The notes under the pieces: generated by a model
The model's input: the letters and a program-made list of their open reading frames with translations, nothing else
What the model was told of the DNA's origin: nothing
The model's database searches: none
DNA from: Xestospongia bergquistia
Lineage: Eukaryota > Porifera > Demospongiae > Haplosclerida > Petrosiidae
Reading direction: 5' to 3'
DNA: 64,000 nucleotides
Assembly: GCA_963965975.1 (NCBI GenBank)
Contig: OZ014425.1
Coordinates: forward strand, 2,431,501 to 2,495,500
Made by a program: the position numbers and the translations under genes
Shown here: positions 7,743 through 15,671 of the stretch, piece after piece
How the letters are laid out: each line of letters opens with the position of its first letter
How positions within the stretch are numbered: position 1 is the stretch's first letter

Positions 7743-9470
7743 TTAACTTTATAAAGTAAATTGCTAGGACTAAAGGACTTAAAGGGACTAAATAAATAAA
7801 CTGCCATTAACAATATATTTAGTTTCTTCGCATTAATGCTCTAAAGTCTTTAATTTAAAGACTTTAGAAGGTTTAGACTATTGAGTTTAGTTTATAAAAT
7901 AAACTGCTGAGACTGAGGGACTTAAAGGGACTAAGTAAATAAACTGCCATTAACAGCTTATTAACTTTGTTTGCATTAACAGTCTAAGTCTTTAATTTAA
8001 AGACTTCAGAAGGTTTAGACTGTTGAGTAAATTTCAAATAGTAAACTGCTCAGACTAAAGGACTTAAAGGGACTAACTAAGTAAACTGCCATTAACAGTT
8101 TATTAAGTTTGTTTGCAATAACAATTTTAAATCTTTAAATTAAAGACTTTAGAAGGTTTAGACAGTGGAGTAAATTTTAAAAAGTAAACTGCTCAGACTG
8201 AAGGACTTAAAAGGACTAACTAAGTAAACTGCCATTAACAGTTTGTCGAGCTTGTTTGCATTAATGCTCTAAAGTCTTTAATTTAAAGACTTTAGAAGGT
8301 TTAGACTATTGAGTGAACTTTCTAAAGTAATCTGTTCAGACTAAAGGAGTTAAAGGGACCAACCAAATAAGCTGCAATTAATTGTTTACTAAGTTGGTGT
8401 GTATTAAAACATTCAAGTCTTTAATTTAAAGACTTTAAGAGGGTTAGGCTATTGATTTCAGTTTATTAAGTAAACTGCAAAGACTAAAGGACTTAAACTG
8501 ACTAACTAAATAAACTGCCATTAACAGTTTATTAAGTTTGTTTGCATTAATGCTCTAAAGTCTTTAATTTAAAGACTTTAGAAGGTTTAGATTATTGAGT
8601 GAATTTTATAAAGTAAACTGCTCAAAATAAAAGACTTAAAGGGACTAACTAAATAAACTGGAATTAACATTTTATCAAGTTTGTTTCCAATAACGCTCTA
8701 ATGTCTTTAATTTAAAGACTTTAGAAGTTTAGACTATTGACTTAAGGTTATAAAATAAACTGCTGAGACTAAAGGCCTTAAAACGACTAACTAAATAAAC
8801 TACCATTAACAGTTTATTAAGTTTGTTTGCATTAACGCTTTAAGTCTTTAATTTAAAGACTTTAGAAGGTTTAGACTATTGGGTGTACTTTAAAAAGGAA
8901 ACTGATCAGACTAAAGGACTTAAATGGACTAACTAAATAAACATCAATTAACGGTTTATTAAGTTGGTTTGTATTAAAGCACTAAAGTCTTTAATTTAAA
9001 AACTTTAGAAGGTTTAGACTATTGAGTGAACTTTCTAAAGTAATCTGTTCAGACTAAAGGACTTAAAGGGACCAACTAAATAAGCTGCATTTAACAGTTT
9101 ACTAAGTTGGTGTGTACAGTTTATTAGGTTTGTTTGCATTAACGCTCTAAAGTCTTTAATTTAAAGACTTTATAAGGTTTCGACTATTGAGTTTAGTTTA
9201 TAAAATAAACTGCATAGACTAAGGGACTTAAAGGGACTAAGTACATAAACTGCCATTAAAAGCTTATTAACTTTGTTTCATTAACGTTCTAAAGTTTTTA
9301 ATTCAATGACTTTAGAAGGTTGAGACTGTAGAGTTAACTTTATAAAGTAAACTGCTCAGACTAAAGGACTGAAAGGGACTAACTAAATAAACTGCCATTA
9401 ACAGTTTATTAAGTTTCTTTCCATTAACGCTCTAAAGTCTTTAATTTAAAGACTTTAGAAGGTTTAGACT
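7743..9470 (-). repeat. Satellite block in reverse orientation, about 12 monomers of ~143 bp
   Basis: Here every monomer reads as the reverse complement of the main array (GACTTTAGAAGGTTTAGAC, AAACTGCTCAGACTAAAGGA, AACTGCCATTAACAG). Successive 'GAAGG' words lie near 8,295, 8,439 and 8,581, giving the 143-bp period. The palindrome core TCTAAAGTCTTTAA-T-TTAAAGACTTTAGA is kept in most copies. Monomers are noticeably diverged and one unit near 9,100-9,130 is rearranged. Confidence 0.9.
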
Positions 9471-9648
9471 ACTTTAAAAAGTACACCCAATAGTCCCTTT
9501 ATATATTTAGTCCCTTTAAGTCTTTTAGACTTAGCAATTTACTTTATAAACTTCAATCAACAGTCTAAACCTTCTAAAGTCTTTAAATTAAAGACTTCAG
9601 AGCGTTAACACAAACAAACTTACTAAACTGTTAATAGCAGTTTATTTA
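9471..9648 (+). repeat. Satellite resumes forward after an inversion hinge (about one monomer)
   Basis: Orientation flips at about 9,470. ACTTTAAAAAGTACACCCAATAG is the reverse complement of a segment seen at 8,879-8,901 in the reverse block. The forward monomer then continues to the TA where the 799-bp element is inserted. Confidence 0.85.
9647..9648. other. TA target-site duplication, left copy (799-bp element)
   Basis: The left satellite flank ends GCAGTTTATTTA and the right flank resumes TAGTTAGTACC. Joining them with one TA gives the normal satellite phrase 'TTTATTTAGTTAGT'. Confidence 0.9.
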
Positions 9649-10447
9649 TACTCTGTCCGAGTTGAGAAAAGCCACCCAGACGTGTGAATAACTTTGCCGT
9701 TTTACGTGCTATCCACATGGGACTTGCACCAATCGATTCAGCTTGCAAACGCGCATTTTATATATAAAATTTGGCTCTCTAGCGCTACGATAAAGTATCA
9801 AACTATAAAACTCCATACATTTTGAATGGCATCCCTTTTGCATACTTTAAATTGCACACCTTCGAGCAGATAACAAAAATCGATTTTCACCTCAAAAAGT
9901 CAGCCAACTATCACCGAGAAGCCAGCCGACTATCACATGGCAAGTCAAAATTACAATTCTAATTATAAAAATAAATGCCTTCGTATCAATTATACTATTA
10001 AAATGATAACCAGGTATCGTCTTTTGCAATTTTGGGCAGCTATAAAGCCAACATGGTTTTGAAAAAAACCTTTTGACAAAATTAATAAGGAAAACTGAAA
10101 ATATCTAAAATCGTTCGTCATCAGAACTGTCAGATTGATACTGGAACGTGAAAGTCCTGGGGCATCACAGGTCTGTTTCAGAGATCCTTCAGTCCGTTTG
10201 CGGCTGCCAAGTTCCTCGAAATATTCATAGACATTCACAGCAACCTCCTTTGTTTGTGATCGCAATCTTTTTCCACTTACAAGCACGAGAAAAAACGTGG
10301 TGTGTTCGCATGACATCCACGTGAACAAATAATGAAAACACTTAACACGTACTTCAGCGCTAACAGGCGAGGAAATACCTCACGTTACATTCCATGCATA
10401 AAACACCTTTTTTTTAATAAAGGGCTTTTCTCAACTCAGACAGAGTA
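9649..10447. mobile_element. 799-bp non-autonomous DNA transposon (Tc1/mariner-type, TA target)
   Basis: The ends are 25-bp terminal inverted repeats beginning TACTCTGTC and ending GAGAAAAGCC, with one mismatch between arms (9,649-9,673 and 10,423-10,447). A TA duplication flanks it and its removal restores a satellite monomer. The base composition differs from the satellite. Inside is one minus-strand frame resembling the N-terminal part of an IS630/Tc1-like transposase, but no DDE catalytic domain, so the copy is an internal-deletion derivative that would need a helper enzyme. A 20-bp near-direct repeat (AGYCAGCCRACTATCAC) occurs at about 9,900-9,940. Confidence 0.9.
9990..10328 (-). pseudogene. 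Residual N-terminal helix-turn-helix part of a Tc1/IS630-like transposase
   Basis: 112 codons are open from ATG 10,328. Residues about 18-64 (GKRLRSQTKEVAVNVYEYF..., CDAPGLSRSSI) resemble the N-terminal 'R..SQTRE.I.NVY.YF ... A..TGLS..TI' helix-turn-helix region of IS630/Tc1-type (DDE_3) transposases. After residue 64 the match ends. Another frame reads a short acidic tail (TFQYQSDSSDDERF, stop), which may be the original C-terminus joined by an internal deletion. No DDE residues are present. Assignment is by pattern memory and needs a profile search. Confidence 0.45.
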
Positions 10448-11177
10448 TAGTTAGTACCATTAAATCCTTTAGACTGAACAGTTTACTTTATAAACTTCAC
10501 TCAATAGTCTAAACCTTCTAAAGTCTTTAAATTAAAGACTTTAGAGCGTTAATTCAAACCAACTTACTAAAATGTTAATTGCAGTTTATTTAGTTAGTAA
10601 CGTTAACTCTTTTAGACTGAGTAGTTTACTTTATAAACTTCATTCAATAGTCTAAACCTTCTAAAGTCTTTAAATTAAAGACTTTAGACCCTTAATGCAA
10701 ACCAACTTACTAAACTGTTAATAGCAGTTTATTTAGTTAGTCCCATTAAGTCCTTTAGACTGAACAATTTACTTTATAATAATCACGCAATAGTCTAAAC
10801 CTTCTAAAGTCTTAAAAGTAAAGACTTTAAAGCGTTAAAGCAAACCAACTTACTAAACTGTAAATTGCACTTTATTTAGTTAGTCCCATTCAGTCCTTTA
10901 GACTGAGCAGTTTACTTTATAAACTTCACTCAATAGTCTAAACCTTCTAAAGTCTTTAAATTAATGAGTTTAGAGCGTTAACGCAAACCAACTTACTAAA
11001 CTGTTAATAGCCGTTTATTTAGTTAGTCACATTAAGTCCTTTAGACTGAGCAGTTTACTTTATAAACTTCACTCAATAGTCTAAACCTTCTAAAGTCTTC
11101 AACTTAAAGACTTTAGAGCATTAATGCAAACCAACTTACTAAACTGTTAATTGCAGTTTATTTAGTTAGTCCCATTA
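10448..11177 (+). repeat. Satellite block, forward, about 5 monomers (edge type)
   Basis: Five monomers carry the edge-type words CACTCAATAG, AACCAACTTAC and GTTAGTCCCATTAAG. The block begins with the TA duplication of the 799-bp element and ends with the TA duplication of the pogo-like element, at CCCATTA. Confidence 0.95.
11176..11177. other. TA target-site duplication, left copy (pogo-like element)
   Basis: The left flank is GTTAGTCCCATTA and the right flank is TAAGTCCTTTAGACTGAGC. With one TA they form the phrase CCCATTAAGTCCTTTAGACTG found in neighbouring monomers. The right copy is 15,672-15,673. Confidence 0.92.
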
Positions 11178-11201
11178 GAGGCGTGGCTCAATGATCGGAC
11201 A
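11178..11201. repeat. Left terminal inverted repeat of the pogo-like element
   Basis: This 24-bp arm begins GAGGCGTGGC and ends CGGACA. It pairs with the right arm at 17 of 24 positions; the GAG, TCAATG and CGGACA blocks are shared. Confidence 0.8.
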
Positions 11202-11707
11202 CTCTGGTGTTTTTACTGTTTTTAAATAAACAGAGCATTCGAAGCTGACTTTCGACACCAGCTTCGAGTGCCCCAATCCATCATATAGTTATTGCAAAGA
11301 ATATACTGAAAAAGAAATCTTTTTGCACAATTTACAAGCATATATCCTGTACACTTGAGATCATGATAAAACGGACATTCTTATGTAGATTTGAACGATG
11401 ACCATATCTTGATAACAATTATAGCTTGAACGTTATCTCTGCTTTTGAACAGTATATAATATGTGAAGAATTAACTGTCAAAATTTGGAGAAATTTCTAC
11501 GTACAGTTCTGAATATACATCTCTTTGAAACCATGAACTCATGGACGAATAAACGGACATTTAAGAGAAGTTCTTTTCTAAAGTAGGTGATAAGTTCTTG
11601 ATATTTATTAACTCAAATTTGACAATCACAAATACTGTTTATTAATTATTCAAATTCACTGTGCATGAAAAAATAATTTTACTACAAAAAGTCTAGTAGT
11701 TAATTAT
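11202..11707. other. 3' non-coding part of the pogo-like element
   Basis: About 500 bp lie between the left terminal repeat and the stop of the last transposase exon. AATAAA on the minus strand (for example the complement of TTTATT near 11,637) could serve as a polyadenylation signal for the transposase transcript. No protein-like frame is seen. Confidence 0.4.
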
Positions 11708-11861
11708 TATATGTCACACATAAAACAAACAAAATTTAGTGATTTTTCTTTCTTGATCCCAACACATACCATGTGGTACCACTGGAAACATTTTTCACAT
11801 TCCACCCAATTAGTCGCTTTAGTGTGAAAACATAAATTATTAGAACATGCTGATAGTTTTT
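11708..11861 (-). pseudogene. Last transposase exon: PHD-type zinc finger
   Basis: After an acceptor (TTTCATTACAG) the exon enters in phase 1, matching the preceding donors. It reads EKLSACSNNLCFHTKATNW, then VECEKCFQWYHMVC, then in the adjacent frame KSLNFVCFMCDI and TAA at 11,710-11,708. The ligand pattern is C-x4-C-x10-C-x2-C-x4-H-x2-C-x12-C-x2-C, with the Trp two residues before the His: a C4HC3 PHD finger with a slightly wide first pair. PHD fingers bind histone H3 tails, so a role in chromatin-guided integration is inferred. By my base count the exon is one base short in the G-run near 11,760, which splits the finger into two frames; this may be decay or an assembly indel. Confidence 0.65.
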
Positions 11862-12002
11862 CTGTAATGAAATACATGAATTGTATTATTATATTGTGAA
11901 TATTTTCATACTGGTTGTCAGGTTATTCTTTGACTGCTCTAGTGTAGTTTCTAACATGGCAAGCCACTATTAAAGGGTTAATTATAATATAATGTCACAT
12001 AC

Positions 12003-12092
12003 CATTATCACTGAGTCCATTCTTGTCATATTCATAGAGTCCTATCTCTTCTTCACTTCTCTTGCTAGTACTTCTGGTACATCTCTTTCTCC
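12003..12092 (-). pseudogene. Transposase 90-bp exon, copy 2
   Basis: The exon is bounded by acceptor TTGTTACAG and donor GTATGT. It encodes 30 residues (RKRCTRSTSKRSEEEIGLYE, then YDKNGLSDN) and is basic then acidic in composition. It enters and leaves in phase 1, so it can be present any number of times without changing the frame. The sequence is almost identical to copy 1 at 12,251-12,340. Confidence 0.65.
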
Positions 12093-12250
12093 CTGTAACA
12101 AGGATAATTAACTTTAAAATACTTCAATATATATACATTACACATACTGGAAATTTGAGAATTTTTAGGTAATGTCTTTGACTGCTCTAGTGTAGTTTCT
12201 AAAATGGCAAGCCACTATTAAAGGGTTAATTATAATATAATGTCACATAC

Positions 12251-12340
12251 CATTATCACTGAGTCCATTCTTGTCATATTCATAGAGTCCTATCTCTTCT
12301 TCACTTCTCTTGCTAGTACTTCTGGTACATCTCTTCCTCC
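12251..12340 (-). pseudogene. Transposase 90-bp exon, copy 1
   Basis: It has the same 30-residue coding content, acceptor (TTGTTACAG) and donor (GTATGT) as copy 2. It joins the main exon (donor GTAAGT at 12,494) in phase 1. The linker it encodes lies between the coiled tail and the PHD finger. Whether the element family normally has one or two copies is unknown. Confidence 0.65.
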
Positions 12341-12494
12341 CTGTAACAAGGATAATTAACTCAAAAATACTAAAATATATATATACATTACACATACTGG
12401 AAATTTGAGAACTTTTGGTGACTGTTCTAGTGCACTTTCTAAAATAGCAAGCCATAAATTCAAAGTATAATTAACCTCAGGCTGTATCACTTAC

Positions 12495-14370
12495 TATTCT
12501 CATCTACTTCACTGAGACTGATGTCTCCATCACTGGATTTACATGCTGTAGCATCTAAAGATAATTCTTCAGGATGGAATATTTTTTTCCATTTTTCATA
12601 TCTGATGTCAGGTAGATCATGACCATTCTCATACTTCCTAGAAAACCGACTGTGCTTTCTTCTGTAAAATCAAATTTTGATGTACTCTGTTCACTTTGTT
12701 TTTTTTCTTTCTTTTGTCTCTCTTTCTCGGCTTTTTCAACTGCTCTTTTAAGCTTTCTCTCCTCTACCTCCTTCTTTTTCTGTTCTCGTTCCATTGCCTT
12801 CTTTTCTCACTGTTGCTTTCTAAGATCTTTAGCTTTTAATTCATCTGCTTTCTTCATTTCTTTTTCTCTTATCAACTGAAGATTTTCAGAACTTGTTAAA
12901 ACACGAGCACTGTGGTTTGTCTTTTTCTCATTACTTGGTAGCTGAGGTAAAGTAAGAAAATCATGAAGAGTAGATGGCTGAACTTTTGTAATGTAATCTT
13001 CGTCTTCAGAAAAGTTACCATAGTAACCACAGGTACTGTCTTGACTACAAGTGTCTTTCTCATAATAATCAATGCTTTCACTATCGGAAGTAATACAGGT
13101 ATGAGGATGAGATTTAGCTGGGCTATACAGAGGAAGAAACAGTCTCATCTTGGAGGTTATCATATCTATTTTCCCATCCTCCTCAAGTTGCAAGTAACGT
13201 AATACTGCATACCTGTTGAGGGGGTATATACCAGTGGATCTAAACCCAGCAACAATATTAGCTGGTGTCATCGCCTTTGTCCAGGCTCGACTAAACGTTT
13301 CGGTGAAATTAAATCTATTAACAGCTTCCCCAGGATTACAGGACATGTAGAGATGACACTCATTATTGTATGCGTTTTTTAAGGGGCTAAAACATGACCT
13401 GTCCAATGGTTGACACAAATGAGTTGTATGAGGTGGCAAGCAAAATAAGATGATCTGATTTGCAGCAGCTGTCCTGATCAATTGAGGTTGGTAATGTGAA
13501 GAATGTCCATCCAGGAGTAACAAGATGGGTCGCTGTGGAGGGATGTGAAGTAAGAAGTGATTAGTAAACCATTCCTAAATCAATTCGGAATCTATCCATC
13601 CATTTTTAGACACCCCTTATGCAGTACCTGAGATTTCTCCTTTAGTGAAATTGGGCTTGAGTTTTTTCCGATCAAAAATTATCATCGGAGGCAAAAGGTA
13701 ACCAGAAGCACTGCATGCTGACAAAACAGTAATTTGGGCTTTATCACCACTAGTAATACAGGAAATATCTCTCTGACCTTGTACTCCAATTATTTTGCCA
13801 GGTTTATGTTCCAATGGGAACCCGCTCTCATCACAGTTAAAAATCAGCATTGGTCATTCAAGCAAATTATTAGACTTCAATGTTTCTTCAAGCAAGTCAA
13901 AATATCGATTTATGACATCTGGGTTAGCTGCAATAGCTCTACGATATGCTAATTTGGATCAATATCTTAATCGTAGTTTTGGATGCTGCTTCACAAATGA
14001 GCCCCACCAACCAGTAATGACATTGACATCTTCAACTTCACATTGACGTTTCTTTGCTAGTGCTGCTCTAACAATACAAAGAACTTGTTCCTTTGTCCGA
14101 GCGAAGCCAATTTTAGCTGAACCTACCAAAAATGTTACTAGTTCTTCTTCTTCAATGTCATTTAAGTATCGAGGGGGTCCACTGTGAGCACCAAAAGAGA
14201 CATTACCAGACACTCGGTCCCATAATCTTGACTTTGGCACATTATACATTTCAGCAGCTTTTCTAAGAGTAAATCGTCCTTTAGCCACGTCCTTTGCTGC
14301 TATACGTAACTGGGTCTCACTCCACCGCTTGTAGTGCCTATTCCTTGGCTTTTTTCCTCCAGAGGATAAC
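12495..14370 (-). pseudogene. pogo/Tigger-class DDE transposase, main exon, disrupted
   Basis: One frame runs from an acceptor-like site (TAGCCTAG at 14,371) to about 12,670. Order: psq-type helix-turn-helix (RWSETQLRIAAKDVAKGRFT...YNVPKSRLWDRVSG, about 14,230-14,325); a second DNA-binding region (EEEELVTFL, GWWGSF); then the DDE core. Asp 1 is in IFNCDESG (codon 13,832-13,830), Asp 2 in LLLLDGHSSHY (13,511-13,509), Asp 3 in CQPLDRS (13,403-13,401), giving DD35D. GFRSTGIYPLN and a Lys/Glu-rich coiled segment (about 12,690-12,900) follow. In-frame stops: TGA 13,961, TGA 13,856, TAA 13,619, TAG 13,577 and TGA 12,809 (first base on the minus strand). Near 12,660-12,685 the frame shifts to HSRFSRKYENGHDLPDIRY, which reads to the donor GTAAGT. 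The initiating ATG must be in an upstream exon I could not fix. It bound and cut element ends when active (family knowledge). Confidence 0.9.
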
Positions 14371-15647
14371 CTAGGCTATTAAAGAAGATGTAACTATAAC
14401 ATAATAAATCATATATAAACAAAGAAAAATAGACTCATGTCAGGGGCACTTAAAAACGGACTTGCATGTTTTCAAACAATTAATTGTCTCAGCACCCAAT
14501 TAAGCACATAAACTTTATGGTTTGCAATAAGTCATTTGTACAAAGGTTTTTCACAATCTTATACTAATTGTCATAGCTTTGTAGAGAGACTCCTAGTTAT
14601 GTATAAAACATAGAAAGACTCTAGCTCATTGTAGTGGACTATTGCATTCTGAAGATTCAATAAGACCAGATGAAAACAAATAAGTAAGGCAGATATGTCT
14701 ACTAGTATGCTTGAAGGTATACATCTCTTCTCCACTTCATAACAAAGACTATACATTGCACCAATGACTACATGTGATATAACTATATACTGCAATTATT
14801 TAGAGCCTTTGATCATATCATGAATTTTGAATAAGCAACTCATTAGAACTCATTTCTCTATCAAAATAATGACTAGTGACTTTAACATGTTATCTGCCTA
14901 CCCTTCCTCCTATTTTTGTGACTATGACATCATACCTATAGTATAATAGATGGTCTATGACATATTTTAGTTTATGTGATGACTTTATCTTTTTTTCTCA
15001 AAGGTATTAAAAACAATAATATTGTCATATAGTTAATTGATTATCATTTAAAAATTTATTTCACTCAGATTATTATAAATCAAATATCTATCACATGTTT
15101 ACCTACTTACAGTAAAGTTAGTCATAAAGTCAAGCAGCTATTAAGCCTTAGTACAACACTCTTATTATTAAAAAAGTGAACTGACTCTGTTATTACAGAC
15201 ATATTTACTAATCACTAAAATGGCCAGGGTTGACTAAGGTATTACAAACACATAGCTCAAGCCATCAAGTCTTCCACATTGACATCTATACATTATCACA
15301 AATTACCATGTTTGATTCTTTCCACGATAGTTAATACAAGAGAGTCCTGCCTAAGGTTTAACTTGAGGTAGATTTAGTTGATAGAAAGAGAAAGACTCAG
15401 AAACTGACAGAAAACTCCTAGTTAACGTTTAGACTTGAGGTTGTGTTGTCCGCCAAATCATACCACGTGCCCGCGAATACATTCAAGTCTGTAAAAGCAC
15501 CAAAAACGGAGCTCGTTCACAACACGGAGTTTAGTTCGGAAACTGTGCAAGGAAAGTGTATTCATTGAGCATAACCAAGAGCCACATTGTACGGAAGCAA
15601 TAAGATATCTTCTAATTTTTAGAAGAAAAAGTGTCTGAAAATAGATT
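14371..15647. other. 5' part of the pogo-like element: presumed intron and leader
   Basis: The transposase frame opens at an acceptor, so the first coding exon and promoter should lie here on the minus strand. A frame from ATG 15,658 to 15,458 starts inside the terminal repeat, and its donor-like GTATGA does not match the phase of the main exon, so it is not accepted as the first exon. This end (15,430-15,600) holds more CpG than the rest, as a promoter or leader might. The remaining 1 kb shows nothing coding. Confidence 0.35.
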
Positions 15648-15671
15648 TGTCCGTCCATTGATTTTCGACTC
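15648..15671. repeat. Right terminal inverted repeat of the pogo-like element
   Basis: Its reverse complement begins GAGTCG and ends GGACGGACA, pairing with 11,178-11,201 at 17 of 24 positions. It is followed by the right TA duplication at 15,672-15,673. Confidence 0.8.

Larger units (their letters stand above)
11932..12460. repeat. Tandem ~245-bp repeat, two full copies and one partial, carrying a duplicated exon
   Basis: Copies start with GACTGYTCTAGTG at 11,932, 12,180 and 12,420. The first two (248 and 240 bp) are nearly identical and include the 90-bp exon and flanking intron. The third is a short, more diverged piece next to the donor of the main exon, which marks where the unit came from. 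Confidence 0.9.
11178..15671 (-). mobile_element. 4,494-bp pogo-like DNA transposon inserted in the satellite
   Basis: The limits are fixed by the TA duplication and by restoration of a satellite monomer when the element is removed. Terminal inverted repeats (11,178-11,201 and 15,648-15,671) match at 17 of 24 positions in the pattern GAG.CG....TCAATG..CGGACA. The interior encodes, on the minus strand, a pogo/Tigger-class DDE transposase with extra 3' exons including a PHD-type finger. TA target use and DD35D spacing agree with pogo. The coding region is broken, so this copy cannot make its own enzyme. No plus-strand gene is supported inside it. Confidence 0.92.

Noticed and set aside
12243..12455. 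A free-standing 70-aa protein
   Set aside because: Only the last 30 residues are protein-like and they coincide with the spliced 90-bp exon; the rest is intron read-through.
12619..14046. Plus-strand open frames opposite the transposase (12,619, 12,963, 13,734, 13,795)
   Set aside because: They are shadows of the minus-strand DDE gene; the phenylalanine/serine-rich one is simply the complement of the Lys/Glu-rich tail.
12495..14370. Alternative genetic code (TGA read as an amino acid) to explain the stops
   Set aside because: TAA and TAG also interrupt the same frame, and other pseudogenes in the window carry all three stops.
14571..14795. Minus-strand 74-codon frame
   Set aside because: It lies in AT-rich intron-like DNA of the transposon and has no recognisable motif.
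15458..15658. Minus-strand 66-codon frame as the first transposase exon
   Set aside because: It starts inside the terminal inverted repeat, its composition is not protein-like, and its donor phase does not match the acceptor of the main exon.
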